Numbered from the stretch's first letter, positions 53,148 through 63,272 are shown. The stretch: DNA of 64,000 bases from Clostridia bacterium (GCA_017456545.1 JAFTJE010000019.1:124001-188000), one strand, 5' to 3'. Numbers and translations are program-made. The notes: generated from the letters alone by a model not told the origin.

Positions 53148-54471
53148 TAAATCTCCATATATTAATGTAATAGGTGCCGGACTTGCAGGCTGTGAGGCCG
53201 CATATCAGGCTGCTAAAAAAGGAGTAAGAGTTAAGCTATATGAAATGAAGCCTCAAAAATTTACTCCAGCTCATACAAATTCTCACTTTGCAGAGCTAGT
53301 ATGCTCAAACTCTCTTCGTTCTGATGATTTGTCAAACGCAATTGGAGTATTGAAGGCAGAGTTGAGAGCAATGAATTCTATTATTATGGAATCAGCTGAC
53401 AAAAACAGAGTAGCAGCAGGCTCGGCATTAGCAGTAGACAGAGAGAAATTTTCTGCCTACATTACGGAAAAGCTTAAAAATCATCCATTGATAGAGGTTA
53501 TAAATGAGGAAATTACTGAAATTAATCCGGATGAGATTAATGTTGTAGCATCCGGCCCTCTAACCTCGGACGCATTAGCATCTCATATTAAGGATGTTAT
53601 AGGCTTAAAGGATTTACATTTTTTTGATGCGGCTGCACCGATAGTTGATTTTTCCTCTGTAGATATGGGAAAGGCATTTTTTGCCTCACGATACAATAAA
53701 GGCGATGCCGATTATATCAACTGTCCCATGGATGAGGAAGAATATAAGGTATTTTACAATGCTCTTGTAACTGCCGAAGAGGCTGAGCTCCATGGCGTTG
53801 ATAAAGACCAGAAGTTAACTGTTTTTGAGGGATGTATGCCTGTTGAGGTTATGGCAAAAAGAGGATATGAAACTTTGCTTTACGGTCCTCTTAAGCCCGT
53901 TGGAATTGAACATCCTGAAACAAAGCAAACATATTATGCAGTGGTTCAGCTTCGTAAAGAAAACAATGATGGAACAATGTATAACATTGTAGGTTTTCAG
54001 ACACATTTGAAGTTTGGAGAGCAGAAAAGAGTGTTTTCTCTCATTCCCGGACTTGAAAACGCTAATTATTTAAGATACGGTGTTATGCACCGTAATACAT
54101 ATCTTGATTCCCCAGGTATACTTAATTGTTATTACTCCCTTGTTAGCAATAAAAATGTATTTTTTGCAGGACAGATGACTGGAGTAGAGGGGTATATTGA
54201 ATCTGCCTCGTCCGGTTTTGTTGCAGGATTAAATGCTGCAAGACTGGCTCTCGGCGAGGACCTAATTGACTTTACTGATAAAACAGTAATAGGAGCTCTT
54301 TCTCACTATGTAAGTGCAGGTAATATTTCCGGTAATTTCCAGCCTATGAATGCAAATTTCGGTATTGTTGCTCCCTTAGACCGAAAGGTAAAAGGAGGTA
54401 AAAAGGCAAGAAATGAGGAAATAGCCAAAAGAGCTCTGCAAACAATAGATGATATAAAAAAATTTATATAA
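53140..54471 (+). CDS. trmFO: Folate-dependent tRNA (uracil-54-C5)-methyltransferase
   Basis: TrmFO makes ribothymidine 54 in tRNA using methylenetetrahydrofolate and FAD. Seen: the FAD loop VIGAGLAGCEAAYQAAKKG at residues 10-28, the signature ELVCSNSLRSDDL near residue 51, the GCMPVEVMAKRGYETLLYGP segment near residue 230, and the C-terminal FAGQMTGVEGYIESASSG near residue 343. The length of 443 residues is standard. The topA-trmFO pair is a common Firmicute arrangement, and AAGGAA before the ATG lies within topA. Confidence 0.96.
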   Translation: MIDKSPYINVIGAGLAGCEAAYQAAKKGVRVKLYEMKPQKFTPAHTNSHFAELVCSNSLRSDDLSNAIGVLKAELRAMNSIIMESADKNRVAAGSALAVDREKFSAYITEKLKNHPLIEVINEEITEINPDEINVVASGPLTSDALASHIKDVIGLKDLHFFDAAAPIVDFSSVDMGKAFFASRYNKGDADYINCPMDEEEYKVFYNALVTAEEAELHGVDKDQKLTVFEGCMPVEVMAKRGYETLLYGPLKPVGIEHPETKQTYYAVVQLRKENNDGTMYNIVGFQTHLKFGEQKRVFSLIPGLENANYLRYGVMHRNTYLDSPGILNCYYSLVSNKNVFFAGQMTGVEGYIESASSGFVAGLNAARLALGEDLIDFTDKTVIGALSHYVSAGNISGNFQPMNANFGIVAPLDRKVKGGKKARNEEIAKRALQTIDDIKKFI

Positions 54472-54485
54472 CTTAGGAGGACCTT

Positions 54486-55487
54486 ATGATTATAGCAGTT
54501 GACGCAATGGGTGGAGATAATGCTCCATTTCAGGTTGTAAAAGGAGTATATGAAGCAGCACAGGGTCTTAAGGATGTTGAAATTGCCCTAATAGGCGATG
54601 AAAATAAAATTAATGACTGTTTTAATGAATTAGAAGCTGTTAAACCCGAAAATGTAAAGATTATACATACAGAAGTATATGTTACCATGGAAGATGATCC
54701 GATGGTTGTTATGAAGGAAAAAAATAATAGCTCAATTGCTGTAGGTCTTAAGGCTCTTAAGGAAGGAGCTGTTGATGCATTTGTAAGTGCCGGAAGCACG
54801 GGTGCATTACATGCAGCATCAACTCTTATTGTCAGAAAGATTAAAGGAGTAAGAAGAAGTGCTATTGCAAGTGTTTTGCCTTTCGGAAATGGCTTGCTTA
54901 TGCTTGATTCCGGTGCCAATCCGACAGTAACTGCCGATTTACTTTTACAGTGGGCAGTTATAGGCTCTGCATATATGAAGAAGGTATTTGGAATCGAGAA
55001 TCCAAGAGTTGGATTGCTTAATAACGGCACTGAGGAGCATAAGGGAACACCGTTGGCTCAGGAGGCATACGCCCTACTTAAAGCAAGAACCGATATTAAT
55101 TTTATCGGTAATGTTGAATCAAGAGAGCTTCCAAATGGTCCGTGTGATGTGCTTGTTACTGATGGCTTTACAGGTAATATTACCATTAAGCTTATAGAGG
55201 GAATGGGAAAGCTTGTATTTTCAAGGCTTAAGAAAATGTTTACTGTAAATTTGAAAACTAAGCTGTCTTATTTGTTTATGAAAAAAGAACTTAAAAAGCT
55301 CAAAAAGGATTTTGACTCATCAGAATATGGTGGGGCAGTTCTTTTAGGACTTGCAAAGCCTGTGATTAAGGCTCACGGCAGTTCAAAATCCAAAGAAATT
55401 AAAAATACAATTTACCAGGCTGTTGAATACGCTTCATCGGGAATCATCGAAGAGGTATCAAAGGAGCTTTTAGCCGAGGCAAAATAA
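54486..55487 (+). CDS. plsX: Phosphate acyltransferase PlsX
   Basis: PlsX turns acyl-ACP into acyl-phosphate for PlsY (gene at 1365). Seen: the N-terminal IIAVDAMGGDNAPFQVVKG, the SAGSTGALHAASTLIV segment near residue 101, MLDSGANPTVTADLLLQ near residue 140, LLNNGTEEHKGTPL near residue 178 and VTDGFTGNITIKLIEG near residue 223. The length of 333 residues is normal. AGGAGG precedes the ATG. In many relatives acpP or fab genes sit between plsX and rnc; here rnc follows after 17 bases. Confidence 0.96.
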   Translation: MIIAVDAMGGDNAPFQVVKGVYEAAQGLKDVEIALIGDENKINDCFNELEAVKPENVKIIHTEVYVTMEDDPMVVMKEKNNSSIAVGLKALKEGAVDAFVSAGSTGALHAASTLIVRKIKGVRRSAIASVLPFGNGLLMLDSGANPTVTADLLLQWAVIGSAYMKKVFGIENPRVGLLNNGTEEHKGTPLAQEAYALLKARTDINFIGNVESRELPNGPCDVLVTDGFTGNITIKLIEGMGKLVFSRLKKMFTVNLKTKLSYLFMKKELKKLKKDFDSSEYGGAVLLGLAKPVIKAHGSSKSKEIKNTIYQAVEYASSGIIEEVSKELLAEAK

Positions 55488-55504
55488 TAGGAGAGGCATA
55501 TAAA

Positions 55505-56224
55505 ATGGTTAGCTATCCTTTACCCATAGAACTTCTTGAAAAGGAAATTGGGTACAAATTTAATGACATTACAATAATAAAAACTGCACTTACACATTCA
55601 TCATATGCAAATGAGCAAAAAACCGGTGCTCATAAGAAAAAAATTGAATGTAATGAACGCCTTGAATTTTTAGGTGACAGTGTACTTTCCTTCATTACAA
55701 GCAGATATATTTTTGAAAAATTTGCGGATAATCCGGAGGGATATTTGACAAAGATCAGAGCTGCCGTAGTTTGCTCAAAATCTCTTGCATCATTAGCAAA
55801 CAAAATAGGATTGGGTAAATATATTCTTTTGGGCAAGGGTGAAGAGGAAAACGGAAGAATAAATCCTAAAATACTTGAGAATACCTTTGAGGCTTTACTT
55901 GCTGCAATTTATCTTGATTCAAATCATTCTGTCGATACAGTATCTGAATTTTTGATGCCACTTATATCCGAGGAAATATCCGAGGCATCTAAAAATCAAG
56001 TTTCCTTGGATTATAAAACCAGCTTACAACAATTTGTACAGGCGACTGGCAAGGACAGATTACAATATATTTGCGTAGGAGAAAGTGGACCTGACCATAA
56101 TAAAACATTTGAGGTTGAAGCGAAGCTGAATTCAAATGTAATTGGCAGAGGAATAGGAAAAACCAAAAGAGAGGCAGAGCAGAAGGCAGCTAAAGAGGCT
56201 CTGGAGCTGTTTGCCATAAGATGA
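55505..56224 (+). CDS. rnc: Ribonuclease III
   Basis: RNase III cuts double-stranded RNA, including rRNA precursors. Seen: the signature NERLEFLGDSVLSFI near residue 50 with its metal-binding glutamate and aspartate, NTFEALLAAIYLDS near residue 125, and a C-terminal double-strand RNA-binding domain (DYKTSLQQFVQATG to REAEQKAAKEALEL). The length of 239 residues is typical. AGGAGAGG precedes the start. The stop overlaps the radical SAM gene by 4 bases. Confidence 0.96.
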   Translation: MVSYPLPIELLEKEIGYKFNDITIIKTALTHSSYANEQKTGAHKKKIECNERLEFLGDSVLSFITSRYIFEKFADNPEGYLTKIRAAVVCSKSLASLANKIGLGKYILLGKGEEENGRINPKILENTFEALLAAIYLDSNHSVDTVSEFLMPLISEEISEASKNQVSLDYKTSLQQFVQATGKDRLQYICVGESGPDHNKTFEVEAKLNSNVIGRGIGKTKREAEQKAAKEALELFAIR

Positions 56225-57243
56225 ATCACATAAATATTCCGGTTTTTATTCCACATCTTGGATGTCCGAATCAATGTATTTTCTGTAATCAGAGATATAT
56301 TTCGGGAGCCGAGAAATTTGAGGAAAATAATGTAAAAAATATTATTGAGAGTGTGCTTAGTACCGTTAGGGAGAACACTGAATGTGAAATAGCATTTTTT
56401 GGTGGCTCATTTACCGGTATTGATAGGGCTCTTATGGTAAAATTACTTGATATAGCACAAGGATATGTAAATGACGGGCGAGTTACAGGTATTCGCATGT
56501 CTACACGCCCGGATTATATAAATAAAGACATAATTTCCATATTGAAGAAATATTCGGTGAGCATTGTAGAGCTTGGTATCCAGTCAATGAATAATGATGT
56601 GTTAGATTATCTTAAAAGAGGTCATACATCAGAAGATACTGTAAGAGCTGCAGAGCTTCTAAATAAAGCTAACATCCCTTTTGTTGGTCAAATGATGATA
56701 GGTTTACCAACAGCATCCTCTGAGGATGAGATATATTGTGCTGAGCAAATATGTAAGCTTGGAGCAGTTGCGTCCCGTATATATCCTACTGTTGTGTTTA
56801 ATAATACAGCATTAAAGGATGTAACGCTTAAGGGAGAATACACTCCTTTATCGGTTGAGGAAGCTGTTAATAGAAGTAGCGATGTGTTGGATGTGTTTTT
56901 GAAACACGGTGTAGAATGTATACGCATAGGTCTGTGTGAAAGTGACAATTTACATTCTGATGACACATATTTTGCTGGACCAAATCATCCGTCAATTGGT
57001 GAAATGGTAAAAAGTGCATTATATCTTAAAAGGATTGAGGCGTGTCTTGACGGAAAAAAGGGTGAAAATATATTATTAATCTGCCCAAAGGGAGCCACAT
57101 CTCAGGTTATAGGAAATAAGAGAAAAAACACAGATTATTTAAGACAAAAATACGGATTTAAGAAAATTCATGTAATCGAAGATGAAAGGCTTAAATCCTT
57201 TGACATAGAAATTAAGGCAAAGGAGGATGGACGATGTATCTGA
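56221..57243 (+). CDS. Radical SAM protein (Elp3-like), function unknown
   Basis: This 340-residue protein has the iron-sulfur motif CPNQCIFCNQ near residues 15-24 (CX3CX2C), the SAM-binding AFFGGSFTGIDR near residue 60, and STRPDYINKDII and ELGIQSMNNDVLDYLKRGH further on. The latter segments are the Elp3/MiaB-like radical SAM layout. A C-terminal acetyltransferase domain such as true Elp3 has is absent. The same kind of gene is often found between rnc and smc in clostridia. The reaction is unknown; a nucleic acid or lipid-related target is only a guess. It overlaps smc by 10 bases. Confidence 0.85.
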   Translation: MNHINIPVFIPHLGCPNQCIFCNQRYISGAEKFEENNVKNIIESVLSTVRENTECEIAFFGGSFTGIDRALMVKLLDIAQGYVNDGRVTGIRMSTRPDYINKDIISILKKYSVSIVELGIQSMNNDVLDYLKRGHTSEDTVRAAELLNKANIPFVGQMMIGLPTASSEDEIYCAEQICKLGAVASRIYPTVVFNNTALKDVTLKGEYTPLSVEEAVNRSSDVLDVFLKHGVECIRIGLCESDNLHSDDTYFAGPNHPSIGEMVKSALYLKRIEACLDGKKGENILLICPKGATSQVIGNKRKNTDYLRQKYGFKKIHVIEDERLKSFDIEIKAKEDGRCI

Positions 57244-60200
57244 AATCATTGGAGCTACAAGGCTTCAAGTCCTTCCCGGACAAAACGGTTCTTCATTTTG
57301 ATGACGGTGCAACAGTAATTGTCGGACCAAACGGAAGCGGTAAATCAAATATTACTGACGCCATGAAATGGGTTTTGGGTGAACTTTCATCTAAAAGCAT
57401 CCGTGGCTCAAGAATGGAAGATGTAATCTTTATCGGTACAGAGGTTCGCAAGCCTATGAGCTACGCAGAGGTTTCAGTAACCTTTGATAACTCATCGGAG
57501 GAAGGAAGACTTAATAGTCCTTACGATGAAATTACCGTTACAAGGCGTTATTTTCGAGTTGGCGAAAGTGAATATCTTATAAATAAGCAGCCGGTACGCT
57601 TAAGGGATATTTATGAGCTCTTTATGAATACAGGTGTTGGCCGTGAGGGATATTCTATTATAGGACAGGGTAGAGTTGCCGAAATTATCTCTAAAAAGAG
57701 TGAGGATAGACGCCATATTTTTGAGGAAGCTGCAGGTATCTCAAAGTATAGATACAAGAAGGATGAGGCAGAAAGAAAGCTTAAGCATACTCAGGAAAAT
57801 ATGGACCGTGTATACGATATATTCCACGAGCTTGAAAACCGTATAGGTCCTCTTGAAAAGGATGCAGAAAAAGCCAAAAAATATAATGAGCTTTACGAGA
57901 GAAAAAAGGTAGCAGATGTTTCTCTGTGGATTTATGATTCTCAAAGCACTAAGAAGGATATAGAAAAAACTACCGAAATATATCGTATGACTTCACATGA
58001 GTACGATATGGTAGAGGATTCAATAGCACAGCTTGAGGAACAGGATGGGATACTTTTTGAAAAGCTCCAGGAGACAAGACAGAGGTCCGGTGATATATAC
58101 AGCGAGATAAGGGCTTGCAATAGTACAATTAACACATTGAATCAGGAATTGATATCAATGGAGAAGAATGTAGAATATGCAAAGCTTTCTTCCGGTGCTG
58201 AAATTGCTGAGATTGAAAAATTCGAGGCGAAGAAAGACATTTGCCTAAAAGAAATAGAGGTAAAGCTTCAGGCTCTTGAGAATATTCGTCAAAGGTTGAA
58301 TGAGGCTCAGAAGGAGCAATCCTCATATGAATCAGAATATGCAATTCTTATCTCTAAAAGAGATAATGCTGTAAATGAAATAAATTCACTTTTTGAGGAG
58401 CAGAAGGCTCTTGAAACCGAAAGAGATGAGATAAAGGTACGAGTATCTATTATTGAATCCTCGACAAGCTCAGGAAATGAAAAATCCAAATCAATCTCAG
58501 GTGAAATCGATAATTACAGAAACATACTTGATGACCTTTCAATAAAGGCTGAATCATCGGGTGCTACTCTTGCTCAATATGAAGCCTCATTAAGTGCCAT
58601 GGAAGAGGAGCTAACTAACATAGAAAGCTCTATTGAGGAAAAGAATAAGAGGTATGAAACATTAAGAGACGAGCTTAACGGATTAAGGTCTGAAGTTCTG
58701 TCCCTTGAGGAAAGAATAAAAGCTCTACAAAGCATGGAGGAGCTTTTTGAAGGATATACAAAGAGTGTAGCTTACATAATGAATTCTTATAAAAAAGGAG
58801 AAATTGCCGGTGCCGGTAAGGTATACGGACCAATTTCCACTCTTATAGGGGTAAATGAACAATATGTAACTGCAATAGAAACAGCACTTGGGGTTGGTCT
58901 TCAGCATATTGTTGTTGACAACGAGGATACAGCCAAGGCATGTATTGCAAGACTTAAGGCTAATAAAGCAGGTCGTGCCACATTCTATCCTATAAGCTCA
59001 GTAAGTGGACAAACACCTACACAGGAAATGCAGAATGCGAAAAAATATAATGGTTATGTAGGTGTTGCAAATGAACTTATTAAATTTGACTCTAAATTTG
59101 ATAAGATATTTTCATCTCTCCTTGGCCGAACTGTAGTGTTTGATAATATTGATAATGCTACAGAAATGGCAAGAGATCAGAGATACCGCATAAGAGTAGT
59201 TACTCTTGACGGACAGCAGATTAATGTTGGCGGTTCCTTTACAGGTGGTTCTGTTAGGCATGATAATTCAATGCTTTCCCGTTCTGCTGATATAAAGCGT
59301 ATGCAGGAGGAAAAGGAAAAATCAAGTTCTAAGATAGAGATCGTAAAGAAAGAAGGACAGGCTCTTGGAGAGGCACTTCGCAGTCTTACATCCAGACGCT
59401 CTGAGATTAAACAGCAATACAACATTACAGATACAGTATATAGGGCAGAAAAGACTGAATATGAGACCCTTATTGCCCAAATGGGTGTAAATAAAAATCT
59501 TATTGAAAGCCTCGAAAATGATAATATAAAAATTGCTGAGGAAAGAGAAAAGGGTGTTGTAGAGCTTAAGCTTCTTAAAGATAAAAAAGAAGCTCTTGAT
59601 GAAAGAATAGCCGAAATCTCTGCAAGAAGAATTGAACTCGATATAGAAAAAAATGAATTTTCAGCTAATGCTGAGGAAATGCTCGAAATGGTTACGGGAA
59701 GCCGTATTAGGGTTTCTGAGGTTAATAAAGATATTGAATCTGCAGAAAACGCTGTCAATGATTCCAATATCAGACTTCAGGAAATTAATAATGAAATCGG
59801 TGAAAGAACCGAAAAAATGCAAAGACTCCAAAGTGAGGTTAGCTCATCATCTGAAAAAACCTCACAAAACAGAGCACTTTTCGAGGAGGCAAAGGAAAGG
59901 CTTGACAGTCTTGAGGCTGAGCATGACAGATTACTCTCTCTTACCGAAGAGCTTGAACAAAAGCGTAATGAGCTTGCAAATAAGACAAAATCTGTTAATG
60001 CAAGAAAAGAAACCGTCGTTGTTTCTATGACAAACAGTAGTAATAAGCTGGAGCAGTTGAAGCTTAGCTTTGACAAGATGGTAGAAAAGATTTATGAGGA
60101 TTACGGACTTACATATACAACAGCAGTAGCTCTTGGATATCCCGAGGTAACAGAAGAAAACAGAAAAGAGATTTTTGCAGTTGCTACAGAATGTAAAAAC

Positions 60201-60851
60201 AAAATGCGTGTTCTTGGCTCTGTTAATCCAAATGCCATTGAGGAATATAAAGAGGTTAAAGAACGCTATGATGCTATGAATGAGCAAATAACTGATATCA
60301 CAAAGGCAAGAGATGAGCTTCTTAAAATTATTGCTGATTTAGAAATTGATATGAAAAACAGCTTCGTTCAGTCCTTCAATGCAGTAAATGAAAACTTTAA
60401 CCAGGTTTTCAAGGAGCTTTTTGGAGGTGGACATGCAGAGCTTTCTCTTACCGATCCTGAGGATGTTCTTAACTGTGGTATAGAAATTAAAGCTGCTCCT
60501 CCCGGTAAGGTTATTAAGAGCCTTATGCTACTATCCGGCGGAGAACAGGCGTTTGTAGCTATTGCTCTGATTTTTGCTATTCTTAAGGTTAATCCTTCAC
60601 CGTTCTGCATATTTGACGAGATCGAGGCTGCACTTGATGAGGTCAATGTAGCAAGATTCGGTCAGTATATTAAGCGATATTCCAAGCAGACGCAGTTTAT
60701 AGTAATTACTCACCGTCGCGGAACTATGGAGATAGCTGATAAGCTTTACGGTGTTACCATGCCACAGAAGGGTATATCCAAGGTTCTTACTATGGATGTA
60801 AACAGCGTAGGTAAGGAGAAAATACTTGCACAGCCCGTTGCAACTAAGTAA
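57234..60851 (+). CDS. smc: Chromosome condensation ATPase Smc
   Basis: Smc dimers with ScpA and ScpB organise and segregate the chromosome. Seen: the Walker A GPNGSGKSNITDAMKW near residue 32, a long coiled coil, the hinge (about residues 515-675, with INVGGSFTGGSV), the returning coiled coil, the signature LLSGGEQAFVAIALIFAIL near residue 1098 and Walker B FCIFDEIEAALDEVN near residue 1125. The length of 1205 residues is standard. AAGGAGG precedes the ATG. ScpA and ScpB are not encoded here. ftsY follows 14 bases later. Confidence 0.97.
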   Translation: MYLKSLELQGFKSFPDKTVLHFDDGATVIVGPNGSGKSNITDAMKWVLGELSSKSIRGSRMEDVIFIGTEVRKPMSYAEVSVTFDNSSEEGRLNSPYDEITVTRRYFRVGESEYLINKQPVRLRDIYELFMNTGVGREGYSIIGQGRVAEIISKKSEDRRHIFEEAAGISKYRYKKDEAERKLKHTQENMDRVYDIFHELENRIGPLEKDAEKAKKYNELYERKKVADVSLWIYDSQSTKKDIEKTTEIYRMTSHEYDMVEDSIAQLEEQDGILFEKLQETRQRSGDIYSEIRACNSTINTLNQELISMEKNVEYAKLSSGAEIAEIEKFEAKKDICLKEIEVKLQALENIRQRLNEAQKEQSSYESEYAILISKRDNAVNEINSLFEEQKALETERDEIKVRVSIIESSTSSGNEKSKSISGEIDNYRNILDDLSIKAESSGATLAQYEASLSAMEEELTNIESSIEEKNKRYETLRDELNGLRSEVLSLEERIKALQSMEELFEGYTKSVAYIMNSYKKGEIAGAGKVYGPISTLIGVNEQYVTAIETALGVGLQHIVVDNEDTAKACIARLKANKAGRATFYPISSVSGQTPTQEMQNAKKYNGYVGVANELIKFDSKFDKIFSSLLGRTVVFDNIDNATEMARDQRYRIRVVTLDGQQINVGGSFTGGSVRHDNSMLSRSADIKRMQEEKEKSSSKIEIVKKEGQALGEALRSLTSRRSEIKQQYNITDTVYRAEKTEYETLIAQMGVNKNLIESLENDNIKIAEEREKGVVELKLLKDKKEALDERIAEISARRIELDIEKNEFSANAEEMLEMVTGSRIRVSEVNKDIESAENAVNDSNIRLQEINNEIGERTEKMQRLQSEVSSSSEKTSQNRALFEEAKERLDSLEAEHDRLLSLTEELEQKRNELANKTKSVNARKETVVVSMTNSSNKLEQLKLSFDKMVEKIYEDYGLTYTTAVALGYPEVTEENRKEIFAVATECKNKMRVLGSVNPNAIEEYKEVKERYDAMNEQITDITKARDELLKIIADLEIDMKNSFVQSFNAVNENFNQVFKELFGGGHAELSLTDPEDVLNCGIEIKAAPPGKVIKSLMLLSGGEQAFVAIALIFAILKVNPSPFCIFDEIEAALDEVNVARFGQYIKRYSKQTQFIVITHRRGTMEIADKLYGVTMPQKGISKVLTMDVNSVGKEKILAQPVATK

Positions 60852-60865
60852 AAAGGAAAATAATT

Positions 60866-61771
60866 ATGTCATTTTTTGAAAAATTAAAAAAAGGTCTTTC
60901 TAAGACAAAAAATCTTTTATTCAAGCCATTTTCGGATTTGTTTAAGAGCTTACGCAGAATAGATGAGGATCTTATGGAGGAGCTTGAGGAAATTCTTATA
61001 TGTGCCGATGTAGGTATTTCAACAACTGAGGAAATACTTGATACTCTTCGCACAGAGATAAAGGAAAGAGGGCTTAAGGATTCCAATGAGGTTAAGGATC
61101 TTCTTAAGGAAATAATGCACAATATGATAGGCGAAGGTGAGGACATCAATTACTGTGATGGAATTACAGTTGTACTTATTATAGGTGTTAACGGTGTGGG
61201 TAAAACAACATCTATCGGTAAGATAGCTTCTTCGCTTAAAAAAGATCACAAAAAGGTTGTTGTTGCCGCAGCTGATACCTTCAGAGCAGCAGCTATTGAT
61301 CAGCTTGAGGTATGGACCAAGAGAGCAGGCGTTGATCTTATAAAACATACAGAGGGCTCTGATCCTGCAGCCGTTGTTTTTGATGCTATAAATGCATCAA
61401 AAAAGCGACAGGCAGATGTACTTATCATTGATACAGCCGGCAGACTCCATAATAAGAAAAACCTTATGGACGAGCTTGCAAAGATCAATAGAGTTATTGC
61501 AAGAGAGCTTCCTGATTCATCCAGAGAAACTATGCTTGTTCTTGATTCCACTACCGGTCAAAATGCTATAAATCAGGCTAAGGAATTTAAGAATGCTGCC
61601 GATATCACAGGTCTTGTGCTTACTAAGCTTGACGGCACTGCCAAGGGTGGTATAGTATTCTCAATTAAAAAGGAGCTCGATATCCCTGTTAAATTCATTG
61701 GTGTTGGAGAACAGATAGACGATATGGAAAAGTTTAACGCAGACGATTTCATTGATGCGTTGTTTGAGTAA
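60866..61771 (+). CDS. ftsY: Signal recognition particle receptor FtsY
   Basis: FtsY is the membrane-associated GTPase that receives SRP-bound ribosomes. Seen: a short basic N-terminus that could bind membrane, the helical N domain, the P-loop GVNGVGKTTSIGKIASSLKK near residue 110, AADTFRAAAIDQLEVW near residue 134, DTAGRLHNKKNLMDEL near residue 190, and TKLDGTAKGGI near residue 253. The length of 301 residues is typical of Gram-positive forms that lack the acidic A domain. The Ffh gene, often next door, is not here. rdgB follows after 3 bases. Confidence 0.96.
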   Translation: MSFFEKLKKGLSKTKNLLFKPFSDLFKSLRRIDEDLMEELEEILICADVGISTTEEILDTLRTEIKERGLKDSNEVKDLLKEIMHNMIGEGEDINYCDGITVVLIIGVNGVGKTTSIGKIASSLKKDHKKVVVAAADTFRAAAIDQLEVWTKRAGVDLIKHTEGSDPAAVVFDAINASKKRQADVLIIDTAGRLHNKKNLMDELAKINRVIARELPDSSRETMLVLDSTTGQNAINQAKEFKNAADITGLVLTKLDGTAKGGIVFSIKKELDIPVKFIGVGEQIDDMEKFNADDFIDALFE

Positions 61772-61774
61772 GAT

Positions 61775-62368
61775 ATGATTAAAATAGTATTAGCTTCAAG
61801 AAATAAGAAAAAAATCAATGAACTCAGAGGTCTTATCAAGGATGCATTTAAGAGTGAAATAGAGGTGCTTTCTCTTGATGATATTGGTGTTTATGGTGAA
61901 ATAGAGGAAAACGGAAAGACATTTGAGGAAAATGCCATTTGCAAAGCCTCTGTTCCTGCAAAATACGGCTACATTGGGGTGGCAGATGATTCCGGCCTTT
62001 GTGTTGATGCTCTCGGAGGAGAGCCCGGTATATATTCAGCACGCTATTCCGGTGGAGATGATGAGGATAATAACGACCTTATTCTAAAAAAGCTTGAAAA
62101 TGAAACAAACAGAAAAGCAAAGTATGTATGTGCAATTGCATGCGTATTTCCCGATCACTCAAAGGATTTTGTAGTTAAGGGAGAATGCTACGGTCAGATT
62201 TTGCATGAACGATGTGGAGATAAGGGCTTTGGATATGATCCGTTGTTTTACTATGAGCCCTTTGGCAAAACCTTTGCTGAAATAGAATTATCAAAGAAAA
62301 ATGAGGTAAGCCATAGAGGAGTGGCAATGCGTCACTTTATAAATGAGCTTTCAAAGGTATTGAAATGA
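61775..62368 (+). CDS. rdgB: XTP/dITP diphosphatase (Ham1 family)
   Basis: RdgB removes damaged purine triphosphates (XTP, ITP, dITP) from the nucleotide pool. Seen: the N-terminal VLASRNKKKINELRGLI, EENGKTFEENAICKA near residue 46, VADDSGLCVDALGGEPGIYS near residue 69, and GYDPLFYYEPFGKTFAE near residue 152. The length of 197 residues is normal. The stop overlaps yhbY by 4 bases. This order (rdgB-yhbY-nadD-yqeK) is common in clostridia. Confidence 0.95.
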   Translation: MIKIVLASRNKKKINELRGLIKDAFKSEIEVLSLDDIGVYGEIEENGKTFEENAICKASVPAKYGYIGVADDSGLCVDALGGEPGIYSARYSGGDDEDNNDLILKKLENETNRKAKYVCAIACVFPDHSKDFVVKGECYGQILHERCGDKGFGYDPLFYYEPFGKTFAEIELSKKNEVSHRGVAMRHFINELSKVLK

Positions 62369-62667
62369 CAAGTAAACAAAGAGCATACTTAAAATCTCTT
62401 GCAAGCAATCTTGAAACAATTTTTCAGATTGGTAAGGGTGGTATTAGCGATGAAATATGCTTCCAGTTAGGTAACGCCCTTGAAGCACGAGAGCTGATTA
62501 AAATTAAACTTCTTGAAACCTGTCCTACATCATTAAAGGATACAGCAACAGAAATTGCAGAGAAAACCGGAGCAGAGGTAGTACAGACAATAGGGACTAA
62601 AATCGTACTTTTCAGAGTATCCTCACAGGAGAAAAACAGAAAGATCGATTTAAGTAAAATAAGATGA
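62365..62667 (+). CDS. yhbY: CRM-domain RNA-binding protein YhbY
   Basis: YhbY binds pre-50S particles. Seen: TSKQRAYLKSLASNLETIFQIGKGG at the start (conserved GKGG loop near residues 24-27), a central ELIKIKLLETCP segment, and GAEVVQTIGTKIVLFR near residue 70, all typical of the CRM fold. The 100-residue length is standard. It is translationally coupled to rdgB upstream and nadD downstream by ATGA overlaps. Confidence 0.94.
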   Translation: MTSKQRAYLKSLASNLETIFQIGKGGISDEICFQLGNALEARELIKIKLLETCPTSLKDTATEIAEKTGAEVVQTIGTKIVLFRVSSQEKNRKIDLSKIR

Positions 62668-63272
62668 GGATATGTATATATGGGGGTACCTTTGACCCCC
62701 CTCATATAGGTCATATGCATGCGTGTGAGGCATTTCTAAAAAGCTTCAGCGTTGATAAAATGTATATTGTTCCTACAAGCACTCCACCACATAAAATTCG
62801 TGTGTCAACTGTTAGTGGTATCGATAGGCTGGAAATGTGTAAGCTTGCATTTTCAGGATTGTCTGACCTAATAGAGGTTTCCGATGTTGAATTAAAGAGG
62901 GAAGGCAAAAGCTATACTGCCGATACAATTCGATATTTCAAAAACAAAGGAAACGAAGATATTTACCTATTATGCGGGACCGATATGATGCTTACACTCG
63001 ACTCATGGTATAATGCCAAATATATTTTGACAAATGCCAAAATTGTCTGTATGAGACGAGAAAATGATGAAGAAACAGAAAAGCGTCTCAAAATAAAGAT
63101 GATAGAGTACAGGGAAAAATACAATACAGAGGCTCATATTCTTGAATTGGATGCTATTGAGCTTTCATCAAGCGAAATAAGAGAAAGAATAACAACTTTG
63201 TCGATTAACGGCCTTATTACAGATGGGGTAATGGAATATATTACAAAAAAAGGTTTATACAGAAAAGAGTGA
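62664..63272 (+). CDS. nadD: Nicotinate-nucleotide adenylyltransferase
   Basis: NadD joins ATP to nicotinate mononucleotide in NAD synthesis. Seen: ICIYGGTFDPPHIGHMHACE at residues 3-22 with the HxGH motif, PTSTPPHK near residue 37, LCGTDMMLTLDSWYNAKYIL near residue 107, and ELSSSEIRERI near residue 169 (the ISSTxIR-like motif). The length of 202 residues is standard. It overlaps yhbY and is 6 bases before yqeK. Confidence 0.96.
   Translation: MRICIYGGTFDPPHIGHMHACEAFLKSFSVDKMYIVPTSTPPHKIRVSTVSGIDRLEMCKLAFSGLSDLIEVSDVELKREGKSYTADTIRYFKNKGNEDIYLLCGTDMMLTLDSWYNAKYILTNAKIVCMRRENDEETEKRLKIKMIEYREKYNTEAHILELDAIELSSSEIRERITTLSINGLITDGVMEYITKKGLYRKE

Noticed and set aside
59177..59767. 196-residue minus-strand frame across smc
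   Set aside because: Serine- and leucine-rich antisense of a coiled-coil region; no ribosome site or promoter.
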